Assembly: GCA_026988525.1 (NCBI GenBank)
Contig: JALSLC010000030.1
Location: 1-39,045, forward strand
Length of the DNA stretch: 39,045 nucleotides
From: Archaeoglobaceae archaeon
GTDB lineage: Archaea > Halobacteriota > Archaeoglobi > Archaeoglobales > Archaeoglobaceae
Direction of reading: 5' to 3'
In this document: positions 27,369 to 35,651 of the stretch, in pieces
Layout of the letters: each line of letters opens with the position of its first letter
How positions within the stretch are numbered: the stretch's first letter is position 1
The notes under the pieces: generated by a model
What the model was told of the DNA's origin: nothing
The model's database searches: none
The model's input: the letters and a program-made list of their open reading frames with translations, nothing else
Position numbers and translations under genes: made by a program

Positions 27369-29012
27369 CTAAAAACCAAACAACTTCCTGAGAATACTTT
27401 TATCTTTTTTCTCATCTTTATTGGCTTCTTCAACTTCTTCAAACTCCGTTTTTATGTCCTTGGTTCTTAATTCAGCTTTTGTTTTTAAATCTTTTCCTTC
27501 TTTTGATTCGTTTTTCGAACTTTTTGACTTGTTAAAGATTTTAATTTTCTCCTTCTTTTTACTTTCAACAACATTTACTGCTGTTCCACCATGTTTACTC
27601 TTTCTAACTCTTATCTCTACTATTATTGGTTTCTCTAATTCTGGGCTTACGACCATTGCAGTTCCCGGAGGTAATCTTCTGATCTCATCGACCATTTCGG
27701 AAGTTAGACCTTCAACACCCTTCTTTATTGCATTTATATCGTTTGGATTTGTAACTCTCAGTATTATTTGTGTGTTGCACTGGCTTATTACATTTTTATC
27801 AACTCTTGCAGGTCTTTGGCTTATAACCATTAGCCCAAGACCAAATTTTCTACCTTCGCTTGCAATAGTTCTTAGTATCTGAGTAGAAACTGTTTTTCCA
27901 AATCCTCTTTCTGGAATAAAGTTATGAGCTTCTTCTATAACTATCATTCCAGCTGGTATTTCGTTTAATTTTCTTAATTCAAATAATTCACTACATATTC
28001 TTGAAACGATTAAATCCTGATGTTCTGGAGGTACACCTCTCATATCCAGTATGGTAACTTTTCCTTTTTGAAGTAAGAGTTGTATGGGTGTTGGATTTTC
28101 ATCAAATAATCCCGCTTCAGTTATTTTTTCTAAACTCCCAAGAACAGTCCATTTTGAATTATGCTTTATTTTTTCAACTTCATTTATTACATCTTCTACA
28201 GTATAACTCCCACTTTTTTTTAAATTTTTTACAGCTTGATAAACAAGAGCTTGTGAAGAATTGCCAGTTATTCCCGCTAATTCTATTAATTCCTCTGCAG
28301 ATAGATTTCTACCATCAAGTTTCAAAACACCATCTGCTACTTCTGCAAATGGCGAATTTGGTGGGACATATACTACAACGTTTTCGTAACCCTTAGGTTT
28401 AATTCCAAAATATTTCATTTTACTTAAATCAAATTCATCATCATTTGGATACTTTAAAGAAGAGTACTCTCCATGCGGGTCTATTATAAATAGGGGTACT
28501 TCTCTTTCTATTAATTCTTCTACAATAACTCCTGCCGTATAACTTTTACCACTTCCTGTTTTAGCGAGTATGCAGCAATGTTTTTGTACGAGTGAATTTA
28601 TATTTATTTTGACTTTTATGTTTGTATCTTGTAAGTATCCAAGGTATGCTCCATCTCTCTTTAATCCAAGCACATCTATTATTAGTTCTTCTTCTGCTTT
28701 GAATACACTTTCTCCCGGAACAAACGGTGTTTTTGGAACTCTGAGCATACCCTCTTCATCTCTTCTACCAACGACTATTGCCTTAGCTATGTACAGCTCT
28801 TTTTCTACATCCCTTCCCTCAAGAACATCTAAACTTTTTAAATCAGCTGTAGCTTTTACTTCTACTACTTGGGCTATGACCCATCCTTCTACATCGTTCC
28901 ACACTTTTACGTAGTCTGTCCTTCTTACTTCTCTTGGATCAAATACAACAAAGTTGAATTCAGTTGAAGTAGCTTCCCCATAAATTCTGCCCACTGCACC
29001 TTTTGTTCTCAT
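27369..29012 (-). CDS. herA: HerA-family hexameric DNA translocase
   Basis: The 547-residue protein opens with a HAS-barrel (residues 1-90, AVGRIYGEATSTEFNFVV), followed by the FtsK/HerA ATPase core with Walker A AKTGSGKS (150-157), FIIDPHGEYSSL, Walker B MIVIEEAHNFIPE, and SQRPARVDKNVISQCNTQIILR. The last 80 residues are a lysine/glutamate-rich, probably disordered tail. HerA normally works with nuclease NurA and Mre11-Rad50 in end resection. None of these is adjacent; instead UPF0212 and the Cas4-like protein follow. A non-canonical HerA paralogue is possible. Confidence 0.88.
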   Translation of the reverse strand: MRTKGAVGRIYGEATSTEFNFVVFDPREVRRTDYVKVWNDVEGWVIAQVVEVKATADLKSLDVLEGRDVEKELYIAKAIVVGRRDEEGMLRVPKTPFVPGESVFKAEEELIIDVLGLKRDGAYLGYLQDTNIKVKININSLVQKHCCILAKTGSGKSYTAGVIVEELIEREVPLFIIDPHGEYSSLKYPNDDEFDLSKMKYFGIKPKGYENVVVYVPPNSPFAEVADGVLKLDGRNLSAEELIELAGITGNSSQALVYQAVKNLKKSGSYTVEDVINEVEKIKHNSKWTVLGSLEKITEAGLFDENPTPIQLLLQKGKVTILDMRGVPPEHQDLIVSRICSELFELRKLNEIPAGMIVIEEAHNFIPERGFGKTVSTQILRTIASEGRKFGLGLMVISQRPARVDKNVISQCNTQIILRVTNPNDINAIKKGVEGLTSEMVDEIRRLPPGTAMVVSPELEKPIIVEIRVRKSKHGGTAVNVVESKKKEKIKIFNKSKSSKNESKEGKDLKTKAELRTKDIKTEFEEVEEANKDEKKDKSILRKLFGF

Positions 29013-29066
29013 TAAGATCCACCTAAAAAATTATATTAAAATAGTAAAAATATCAAAATAAAAAAG

Positions 29067-29375
29067 TTACGTTTTTATTCTATCTGGGTTAAAACCTTTT
29101 TTAACGAGGAGCTCTTTAACTCTATTTACGTGATTTCCTTGCAACTCTATGGTACCGTTTTTAACGGTACCACCACATGCAAGTTTCGACTTTAAAAAAC
29201 GAGCAAGCTCTTCAAGATCTATCTCTCCACTATCTATACCCTCGATAACTGTAACTTCTTTACCGTATCTTCTTCTATTTATTTTTATAATAATCTGTTG
29301 CTGCTCCTTTGCGACCTCTTCACAAACACACAAGTCTTTGGGTAAACCACAGATGCTGCATATATCTGGACTCAT
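29067..29375 (-). CDS. Translation initiation factor aIF1 (SUI1)
   Basis: The 102-residue factor consists of an N-terminal CxxC...CxC zinc site ([13 protein letters not shown]) and the SUI1 fold: [41 protein letters not shown] and a final GHVN-type [14 protein letters not shown]. It promotes accurate start selection on the 30S subunit. The first in-frame start is ATG 29375; a GGAGGT lies 11 bases before it, and an out-of-frame ATG touches that site. It heads the minus-strand run that continues with herA. Confidence 0.95.
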   Translation of the reverse strand: MSPDICSICGLPKDLCVCEEVAKEQQQIIIKINRRRYGKEVTVIEGIDSGEIDLEELARFLKSKLACGGTVKNGTIELQGNHVNRVKELLVKKGFNPDRIKT

Positions 29376-29479
29376 CCTCTGGCATTACCTCCTTTTTTTA
29401 TAAATAATTACAACTGGAATTATTAAAGTTTCGGTAAATTAATTTGAGCCGAGTAAACATTTCAATAGCTTCATGATAC

Positions 29480-29579
29480 TTTATATACTTCAATAAAAAT
29501 ACTTCATAAATAGTGGGCATAGAGAAAAGATTATATATTGATAATCCATCCATGCTAAAAAAGTAAAAAAGGTGATGGA
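29480..29579 (+). promoter_or_regulatory. glnA promoter region and ribosome site
   Basis: Two archaeal TATA-like elements precede glnA: TTTATATA at 29480-29487 and TTATATAT at 29531-29538. The second would place the RNA start about 17 bases before GGTGATGG (29571-29578), which lies directly before the ATG and may act as ribosome site. No GGAA-N6-TTCC NrpR operator was seen. Two promoters for nitrogen control are possible but unproven. Confidence 0.5.
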
Positions 29580-31034
29580 ATGTCTGAGGAAGCTGTAAAC
29601 GAGGCGATAAAACTACTTAAAGAGAACAATATAAAACAAGTTCTCTGTACTTTTTGTGATGTAAGGGGATACATGCAGCAATTCTCGATTCCAGCAAGAG
29701 AATTTACAGAAGGAAGTGGTTTTGAGGGAATAGGTTTTGATGGATCTTCTATAAGAGGATTTAAAACGATAGACCAGAGCGACATGGTCTGGAAAGCAGA
29801 CCCATCTACAATAAGAATTATTCCTTGGATAGATGACCCTGTTCAAAAAACTGCTATAATGTTTGGAGACTGTTGTGAAGCATGGGGTGAAGAAATAGCT
29901 GATTGCGACCCAAGAGGTTACGTTGCAAAGAGGTTGCAGAAGAAGTTAGCAGATGAAGGGATGTCCGCAATATTTGGTCCTGAAATAGAGTTCTTCGTAT
30001 TCGATTCTGCAGACCCAACAAAGCTTGCTTACGACCTTTGGGTCTCTCCAAACGGTGGTGCTGGAGACAGTTGGGGTCCGCCAAGAGTAATGCCTGATAG
30101 TCCAGAATTAACACCGGGTGGATTTGTAATAAGGCCAAAGGAAGGTTACTTCAGAGCACCTCCAGAAGATACGACTGTTGAGTATAGAAATGAACTTGTT
30201 GATAACTTGGAGAAGCTTGGTGTGTTTGTGGAGTACCACCATCACGAAGTCGCTACTGCTGGGCAAGTTGAATTGGACTTCAAGCCCAAGCAACTGGTTG
30301 AGGTTGGAGATTCATTCTACTTGTACAAATTTGCAGCTAAGAACATAGCTGCCATGTACGGCATGATCGCAACTTTCATGCCAAAGCCACTTTACTTGGA
30401 CAACGCGAGTGGTATGCACACTCACCAGTCTCTGTGGAAGGGTGAGCCTTTTAAGGGTGAAGCTCTGTTTGCAGACCCTGACGACGAGTTTATGCTCAGT
30501 CAGACCGGCAGATACTACATAGGTGGATTGTTAGAGCACGCCAAAGCTTTAACTGCTCTTTGCGCACCAACTGTAAACTCTTACAAGAGACTTGTTCCCG
30601 GATTTGAGGCTCCGATTTACATATGCTGGAGTCCGAGGAACAGGTCTGCCTTGGTTAGAGTACCCATGTACTTGAAGAAGCCAGAAGCGATAAGGTGTGA
30701 ATACAGAGGTGCTGATCCAAGCTGTAATCCATACTTAGCATTCTCAGCAATGCTTGCAGCTGGACTGGACGGTATAAAGAAGAAAATTGATCCAGGAGAT
30801 CCGCTGATGAAAGACGTTTACGAGCTTTCACCAAAGGAGAAGAGAGAATTTGGTGTTGGAGAACTGCCAACCACTCTTAGAGATGCTATAGAGTGTTTGC
30901 AGAGTGATGAGGTAATACAGGAAGTGCTTGGTAGCCACATATTTGACGCTTTCGTTGAAATAAAGACGGACGAGTGGAACCAGTACTGCCTCTACATAAC
31001 TCCGTGGGAGTTCATGAAGTATCTTGACATCTAA
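29580..31034 (+). CDS. glnA: Glutamine synthetase, type I
   Basis: The 484-residue enzyme makes glutamine from glutamate, ammonia and ATP. Active-site segments are intact: GFDGSSIRGF, FGPEIEFFVF, EYHHHEVATAGQVELDF, SGMHTHQSLWKGEP, the NSYKRLVPGFEAPIYICWS loop with ATP-site residues, and RCEYRGADPSCNPYLAFSA. This is GS type I; I did not find the usual tyrosine adenylylation loop, in keeping with archaeal GSI. Base use is somewhat richer in GC than the neighbours, as often seen for highly expressed genes. It is the last ordinary core gene before the mobile region. Confidence 0.96.
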   Translation: MSEEAVNEAIKLLKENNIKQVLCTFCDVRGYMQQFSIPAREFTEGSGFEGIGFDGSSIRGFKTIDQSDMVWKADPSTIRIIPWIDDPVQKTAIMFGDCCEAWGEEIADCDPRGYVAKRLQKKLADEGMSAIFGPEIEFFVFDSADPTKLAYDLWVSPNGGAGDSWGPPRVMPDSPELTPGGFVIRPKEGYFRAPPEDTTVEYRNELVDNLEKLGVFVEYHHHEVATAGQVELDFKPKQLVEVGDSFYLYKFAAKNIAAMYGMIATFMPKPLYLDNASGMHTHQSLWKGEPFKGEALFADPDDEFMLSQTGRYYIGGLLEHAKALTALCAPTVNSYKRLVPGFEAPIYICWSPRNRSALVRVPMYLKKPEAIRCEYRGADPSCNPYLAFSAMLAAGLDGIKKKIDPGDPLMKDVYELSPKEKREFGVGELPTTLRDAIECLQSDEVIQEVLGSHIFDAFVEIKTDEWNQYCLYITPWEFMKYLDI

Positions 31035-31117
31035 ATTTTTTATTTTCTTCAGTCTTTTTAATAACTTTTAAAACAGGATTCTGTTAACTTATTGTTGGTG
31101 AGACGAAAAATAAAAAA

Positions 31118-31950
31118 TTACTGAGTTTCCACCTCCGCCCCATTAGAAACAAACTTTGTCAACTTAATTTTGTAATAACTTGCCTCTCTTATCAAATCTT
31201 TCCAACTGTTTTCTATTTTTAAATTGATTCCACAAACTTCAGCGAGTGTTTCACCTTTCAAGCTTAAATTAAGAATTTGTAATAAACAAACCAACAATCT
31301 CACCAAATCTTAGCCGTTTTTTCACTTTTCAAACCCCTTAAATGTTTTAACCTATCCTTTAAGTTCCTTTCAACAACATTGTTTGTTTCTCCTGCTTTTA
31401 TTTCAGTTCTTCTCACAAATTTAACTCTATGTTCTTTATACCTACTATAGAAAACTTTTTTGAAACCTTTTTCATAAGCCCGCAAAACATCTACAACGTT
31501 TGATAACTACCTCTATTGTTTTTTCTCCAGATATGTGAATGGCAATTAAAAATTTAGTATTAGCATCAATTATTTCCCAGAACTGTTTGTACTCACCATC
31601 ACATTTTATCATAGTTTCATCAACATGGGATTTTCCACTTAATCTAACTTTGGGATTATCAACAAATTCTTTAACCAACACTTAGAATACTTCGTTACTA
31701 TTTCCAAATTGTTACTTAGCTAATATTAACTCCAAATGTCCTTGCTATTTATCTTTGAACTCTTCTAACTTATAAGCCTTCAAAATACAAATCCAAAGCA
31801 GTAACTATGACTTTATCCTTAATTCTCATTTTAACAAAAGTTCCATTATCAACAAACTTGTGTTTACAATCATTGCACAAGTGGCTTTCCTTTACTTTTT
31901 CCGTATTTGATTACATTTTTTGAGCCAAAGTATTTGCACGTATTAATATA
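31118..31950 (-). pseudogene. IS6-like DDE transposase, multiply frameshifted
   Basis: Read from 31950 downwards on the minus strand, the fragments rebuild one transposase. First comes a zinc-ribbon start (CKYFGSKNVIKYGK), then HLCNDCKHKF and the helix-turn-helix part KMRIKDKVIVTALDLYFEGL. The catalytic part follows, with VDETMIK (31472-31681), WEIIDANTKFLIA and NNVVERNLKDRLKHLRGLK (31300-31485), supplying the three DDE acidic residues. The end is SLKGETLAEVCGINLK (31118-31306). At least four frameshifts or stops separate these pieces, so it is dead. The layout matches IS6-like elements of thermophilic archaea. I could not find convincing terminal inverted repeats. Confidence 0.75.
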
Positions 31951-31961
31951 TTATCATAAGG

Positions 31962-32045
31962 ATGAAAACGGTATTCAACATACCAGATGGAACTTGGGAA
32001 ATAATCGAAAAAGAACTTAAAGGGAAGAATGGAGAAGGGTTTTGA
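31962..32045 (+). pseudogene. Truncated ribbon-helix-helix-type gene start
   Basis: A 27-codon frame, preceded by AAGG, reads MKTVFNIPDGTWEIIEKELK and stops soon after. It looks like the first strand and helix of an Archaeoglobus-type ribbon-helix-helix protein whose remainder has been lost. It lies between the transposase remnant and the radical SAM gene. Identification is from a short stretch only. Confidence 0.4.
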
Positions 32046-32118
32046 AGATAATATGAAATATTGTTCTGGCTTATTTATCTGGGAAAGGTTATTTGGAAAA
32101 GAAAAAGTGAAGCATAAG

Positions 32119-32913
32119 ATGGAAATCATCAAAATTAAGGCTAAAAAAGCTTTCACTCCGACTAAAATTCCAGGAGCAGATTATGTAATTAATCAGTATG
32201 TTGGTTGCGAGCATGCTTGTTTATACTGCTATGCTAAGTTTATGTGCAAATGGTATAGCTATGGAAAATGGGGTTCTTGGGTTGTGATTAAAGAAAATAT
32301 TCCAGAGCTTGTTAAAAAAGAAAATGTGAAAGGCGAAGTTTACATGTCAAGCGTTAGTGATCCTTACCAGTCAATTGAGAATAAACTGAAACTCACGAGA
32401 AAAGTTTTGAAAAATATGAATAAAAATATTAAATTAGGTATTTTAACCAAATCCGATTTGGTTTTAAGAGATATAGATGTTTTTAAAGAGTTTAAAGATG
32501 TAGAGGCAGGTTTAACGATCAATGGTTTTGATGGTATATTGAAAAAAGAAATAGAGCCGTTCTCCCCAAGCAATGAAAAAAGAATAGAAGCACTGAAAGC
32601 GTTTTATGAAAATGGTGTAAAAAACTATGCGTTTATTTCACCGATAATTCCAAATTTGGTTGATGTAGGACAATTGATCAAAGAAACAAAAGGCTTTGTG
32701 AGTTTTTACTGGTTTGAGTTTTTGAATTTAAGAGCGAGTGGCAAGGAGTTTAGAGAGTGGTTAAGGCAGAATTATCCTGAAAGCTACGATGTAATTTCGG
32801 ATAAATCTAAATTCGAAAAATATCTAAAAGAAATTGTAAGTACAATAAAAAAGAACAACATTCGATGCAAAGGTATTTGCATACATTATCCAAAACTAAT
32901 GGTAGTAAGATGA
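32119..32913 (+). CDS. SPL-family radical SAM protein
   Basis: The 264-residue protein starts at ATG 32119 (MEIIKIKAKKAFTPTKIPG). Its radical SAM cluster motif is CEHACLYCYA, three cysteines in CxxxCxxC spacing that bind the [4Fe-4S]-SAM centre. Later GEVYMSSVSDPYQSIE and LGILTKSDLVLRD follow the spore-photoproduct-lyase-like pattern. This family is common in archaea near mobile DNA; its substrate is unknown, and DNA photoproduct repair is not shown. The longer frame from 32029 overlaps the truncated gene before it and is rejected. A small gene (now broken) overlaps its stop by ATGA. Confidence 0.82.
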   Translation: MEIIKIKAKKAFTPTKIPGADYVINQYVGCEHACLYCYAKFMCKWYSYGKWGSWVVIKENIPELVKKENVKGEVYMSSVSDPYQSIENKLKLTRKVLKNMNKNIKLGILTKSDLVLRDIDVFKEFKDVEAGLTINGFDGILKKEIEPFSPSNEKRIEALKAFYENGVKNYAFISPIIPNLVDVGQLIKETKGFVSFYWFEFLNLRASGKEFREWLRQNYPESYDVISDKSKFEKYLKEIVSTIKKNNIRCKGICIHYPKLMVVR

Positions 32914-33018
32914 GAATGACAAAAGAAAAAAGAAGTTAAGGAACTTAAAGAGAAAATTGAATTATTGGATGATATGCTATCAGCTTTGGCTGAACTACTT
33001 GAAGAAAAAGGGTTTTGA
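32910..33018 (+). pseudogene. Small coiled-coil partner of the radical SAM gene, frameshifted
   Basis: ATG 32910 overlaps the radical SAM stop and gives MRMTKEK, then a one-base shift in a run of A leads to a premature stop. The other frame continues EVKELKEKIELLDDMLSALA and LEEKGF. The rebuilt product is a short leucine/glutamate coiled coil that looks truncated at its C-terminus. Coupling by ATGA suggests that it once formed an operon with the radical SAM gene. Confidence 0.5.
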
Positions 33019-33086
33019 AGGATGAAGCGTGAGAAAAGAAGATTTAAGAGAAGATAAAGGAAAGTAGTAAATTGAAAAGGATTTAG

Positions 33087-33838
33087 TCAAAGTAAATAAG
33101 CAAGTTTTTTGATATCTTTATTAGCTACATATGTGTAAATCTGAGTTGTTCTCAAGCTTTTGTGTCCTAATAGTTGTTGAATGTATCTTATATCTGCTCC
33201 AGCTTCAAGCAAATGTGTGGCAAAGCTGTGCCTCAAGGTGTGTGGTGTTACCTTCTTTTTTATTCCTGCTTTTCTTGCAGCATTTTTAACTATTTGCTGG
33301 ATTGTTCTTTCATTGTATTTTTTACCTCTTTCTGAAATCAAGATAAAACCAGACCTTCTTATCCCGTATTCCCCCAGTAATTTTTTCAATTCTCTATGAA
33401 GAAAAACAACTCTTTCCTTTTCCCCTTTTGTCCCTTTCAAAATCAATATCCTGCCATTTTAAATTTATCACTTCGCTCAAACTTATGTTAGTTGTGACTT
33501 CAAAGAGTTTTTAAATTTCACTCCTATTAAGAACAACAGGTAATTTTTGTTTTGATTTTGCCAAAGGCAAGCTTTCATCAAATTTCTCGTTCAAAACATT
33601 TTCATGAAAGAATTTCAAAGCGAAATAAACACTTCTTATTGTTGACCTGCTCTTGTTCGAATATGAAAGGAGAAAATCTCTTGGAGTTTTTCCAGATTTT
33701 AGGAATTTGATTACAATATCTCTGTATTTCTTTCCGGTTCTATAGGAGTATTTTCTTAGCTTGAGTTCTTCAATTAGTTTGCCAACAAGCTCATAGTTGC
33801 TAAGTTTTTTTATGTTCTTTTTGCATAGCCTTAACCAT
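33087..33838 (-). pseudogene. XerA/XerC-like tyrosine recombinase, inactivated
   Basis: The minus strand encodes a full-length tyrosine recombinase with several lesions. From ATG 33838 (MVKAMQKEHKK) one extra A shifts the frame into LSNYELVGKLIEELKLRKYS, the SAM-like core-binding domain. RSEI is followed by an in-frame TAA (33511-33513). The next segment runs FEVTTN directly into [16 protein letters not shown], so the helix holding the first catalytic arginine is deleted. A frameshift then leads to [13 protein letters not shown] and the catalytic end, which is intact: H69xxR72 in PHTLRHSF, H95 in LLGHKS and Y104 in TTQIYTY (counted from 33446). No IntI-specific extra helix is seen before HxxR. 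It points away from the cassette array, whose first border is 75 bases from its start. Confidence 0.82.
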
Positions 33839-33888
33839 GGAAAAGAAAGATTTAGATATTTCGCTTGCTATACTTAATTCAGTAGTTT

Positions 33889-33920
33889 CCCGAAAACATT
33901 GCGGAAATTTGAGTTATATA
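33889..33920 (+). other. Left border of cassette array (attI-like or decayed attC end)
   Basis: The first cassette border is G^TTATATA at 33913/33914, identified because GTTATAT is the exact reverse complement of ATATAAC at the left box of the first attC-like site (34205-34211). Just before it, CCCGAAAACATTG (33889-33901) closely resembles the CCCGCAAAACGTTG end of that same site, so an older attC end may be decaying here. Lying between a divergent recombinase and the first cassette, this is where an integron attI would be; function is inference. Confidence 0.5.
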
Positions 33921-34277
33921 AAATTCCACTGCTCAAAACTAAAAGATTTATGTATTACTAATTTATCGTTAGAGGAGGTGAAAATATGAAAAGTAAATTG
34001 AAATGTCCCAAATGTGGCCATGAATTTGTGTATGAATGGGTCCTTTCGCCTCTTTTACAAGCATAAGATGGGGGAAGAAAAGATATATGCGATGCCCAAA
34101 ATGTCATAAATGGTCTTGGTTCAATGTATGGGACACAAGAATTAGCAATAAAAAATAAACGAGCAGTGGAACTCTGCGGTGCTACGCACCTTACCCTACA
34201 GGTCATATAACAGCGGGTATGCTGTTCGTTCACCCAAATGCTCAGCAAAGCCTCGCACTTCACATACCCGCAAAACG
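33914..34277 (+). mobile_element. Integron-like cassette 0 (zinc-ribbon gene)
   Basis: This 364-base unit is bounded by GTT cleavage triplets. Its two ends are inverted complements: GTTATAT (33913-33919) with ATATAAC (34205-34211), and TTCCACTGCTC (33924-33934) with GAGCAGTGGAA (34161-34171), 11/11. Circularised, these would pair outside the attC core, as in integron cassettes. It holds one short, frameshifted zinc-ribbon gene. TATATAAA just inside the left border is a good archaeal TATA box. Confidence 0.78.
33986..34158 (+). pseudogene. Small double zinc-ribbon protein, one-base frameshift
   Basis: A strong ribosome site (GAGGAGGTG, 33972-33980) precedes ATG 33986. The frame reads MKSKLKCPKCGHEFVYEWV and stops at 34064. 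One missing base near 34042 would restore PFASFTSIRWGKKRYMRCPK and CHKWSWFNVWDTRISNKK, ending at TAA 34156-34158, giving about 57 residues with two CPxC knuckles. It is either a recent one-base deletion or a sequencing error. Function unknown; such short ribbons may bind nucleic acid. It is the sole gene of its cassette. Confidence 0.65.
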
Positions 34278-34283
34278 TTGTCC
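34205..34283 (+). repeat. attC-like recombination site A
   Basis: Left box ATATAAC (34205-34211) and arm GCGGGTATG face arm CATACCCGC (34263-34271) and right box GTTGTCC (34277-34283). Between them is an imperfect region with CACCCAAAT and CTTCACATACCCGCAAAACG, shared with sites B and C. The arms can pair (GCGGGTATG with CATACCCGC, 9/9). The predicted cut is G^TT after 34277. The last six bases belong to the next cassette, as in integrons. Confidence 0.82.
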
Positions 34284-34312
34284 GAAATTCGGCTCGGCGG
34301 CTTATCAATAGA

Positions 34313-34320
34313 TTTAAAAG
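34313..34320 (+). promoter_or_regulatory. Putative TATA element of cassette 1
   Basis: TTTAAAAG lies just inside the cassette left border. Archaeal spacing would start RNA near 34343, immediately before GGAGAG (34344-34349) and ATG 34357. This suggests that the cassette brings its own promoter. Prediction from sequence only. Confidence 0.4.
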
Positions 34321-34356
34321 GCTGGAACCAATTATGGTATTATGGAGAGACCAATC

Positions 34357-35649
34357 ATGAACCAAGAGACTAAAACCAAAGGAGAAATAATGTTAGAAAA
34401 AGCAGAAAAAATTGGTAGTTTCTGGGCATTCAAAGAGGAACCTTTATCTAAGGATAAACAACTATTGCTCTTTGATAATGTGCAATTTATCTATGAACTT
34501 GCACTTGCTCAACTGGAATTAAAAGCTTTAGGTGTGGAATTTGAGGTAACAAATGGGCTTAGAGAGTTTAGGCTCCTGAAAGACCCTGAAGATGTAGAAA
34601 CTCTTAAAAGAAAACTTGCTTATTTCAAATTGATAAAGGGAGAATATACTGATTATTTTTACATCGTAAGGAAAAACCGAACAAGGTCTGTAAATCAGTA
34701 CCTAACACATTGGATATATCCTTATAAGGGAAAATTTCACCCTCAGATGATTAGAGCATTACTTAATATTATAGGATTAAACAGAGGAGATACTGTATTG
34801 GATCCCTTTATTGGAAGCGGGACAACAGCAGTAGAAGCTCAATTATTGGGTATTAATTGTGTAGGAATTGATATTTCTCCTTTATGTGTTCTTCAGAGTA
34901 AAGTAAAGACTGAATCTATAGAAGTTTTACCTGAAATATTGGAATGGAAAGACGAAATATTAAGTAAAGTTGGAGTAAATCTATTCAATCTTGATGATAA
35001 AGCGCTTGATAAAGTAATAGATACCATACCAAACGAAAAGGTAAGAAACTTTTATCTTATGGCAAAACTGGTTGCTGTAAGTGATAACGCAAGGAGAAAA
35101 AAAGACTTTACTAAGGCTTTCAGAAAAAATCTGGATTTAATGATTGCATCAGTAAAAGATTATATTGATATTGTGGAAGAACTTAACCTAAAACTTGGAA
35201 AAGTGAATATTAAGGTCGGAGATTCCAGAAACTTATCTTTAGATGATAATAGCATTGATGGTATAGTAACATCTCCCCCTTACTCTATTGCCTTAGATTA
35301 TGTTTCTAATGATGCTCATGCACTAAAAACATTAGGATATGATTTAAAAGAGTTAAGAGAAGAATTCATCGGAGTAAGAGGTAAAGGGCAGAGAAGAATA
35401 GATCTTTACAATGAAGATATGAAAAGGAGTTTAGAAGAAATGTATAGGGTTTTAAAACCCGGAAAATATGCCGTTATAGTGATTGGAAATGCCACATATC
35501 AAGGGAAGGAGATAAAGACGGTAGAGTTCATTATAGACTATGCAGAGAGAATAGGGTTTAAACTCGTGAAAAACATAGATAAGATAATTTTTGGGCTTTA
35601 CAATGTGATGCAAAAGGAAAATATTTTAATATTTAGAAAGGAGGTTTGA
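34357..35649 (+). CDS. DNA methyltransferase of cassette 1 (N4-C or N6-A type)
   Basis: This SAM-dependent DNA methylase has about 430 residues. The SAM motif DPFIGSGTTAVEA comes first (about residue 150), followed by GINCVGIDISP, and the catalytic TSPPYS about 155 residues later, so the motif order is I before IV. SPPY favours N4-cytosine or N6-adenine. I take ATG 34357, which follows GGAGAG and a TATA box at suitable spacing; ATG 34342 and 34390 (after GGAGA) are alternatives. The stop overlaps the next small gene's leader. It presumably protects host DNA from the nuclease encoded two genes on. Recognition sequence unknown. Confidence 0.86.
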   Translation: MNQETKTKGEIMLEKAEKIGSFWAFKEEPLSKDKQLLLFDNVQFIYELALAQLELKALGVEFEVTNGLREFRLLKDPEDVETLKRKLAYFKLIKGEYTDYFYIVRKNRTRSVNQYLTHWIYPYKGKFHPQMIRALLNIIGLNRGDTVLDPFIGSGTTAVEAQLLGINCVGIDISPLCVLQSKVKTESIEVLPEILEWKDEILSKVGVNLFNLDDKALDKVIDTIPNEKVRNFYLMAKLVAVSDNARRKKDFTKAFRKNLDLMIASVKDYIDIVEELNLKLGKVNIKVGDSRNLSLDDNSIDGIVTSPPYSIALDYVSNDAHALKTLGYDLKELREEFIGVRGKGQRRIDLYNEDMKRSLEEMYRVLKPGKYAVIVIGNATYQGKEIKTVEFIIDYAERIGFKLVKNIDKIIFGLYNVMQKENILIFRKEV

Positions 35650-35651
35650 AC

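Noticed and set aside
29376-29579. NrpR-type nitrogen operator before glnA
   Set aside because: No GGAA-N6-TTCC palindrome was found; only TATA-like elements and the ribosome site can be supported.
29854-30870. Long reverse-strand frames inside glnA and similar antisense frames inside herA, mcm, paaK and DUF373
   Set aside because: They lie opposite well-conserved coding sequence, show low-complexity translations and have no ribosome sites.
32029-32118. Upstream extension of the radical SAM gene to ATG 32029
   Set aside because: Family similarity begins at MEIIKIK (32119), and the extension overlaps the truncated ribbon-helix-helix fragment in another frame.
33087-33838. Calling the recombinase a true integron integrase (intI)
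   Set aside because: The extra IntI helix before the HxxR motif is not visible and the sequence looks XerA/XerC-like. Only the position suggests an integron role, so the gene symbol was withheld.
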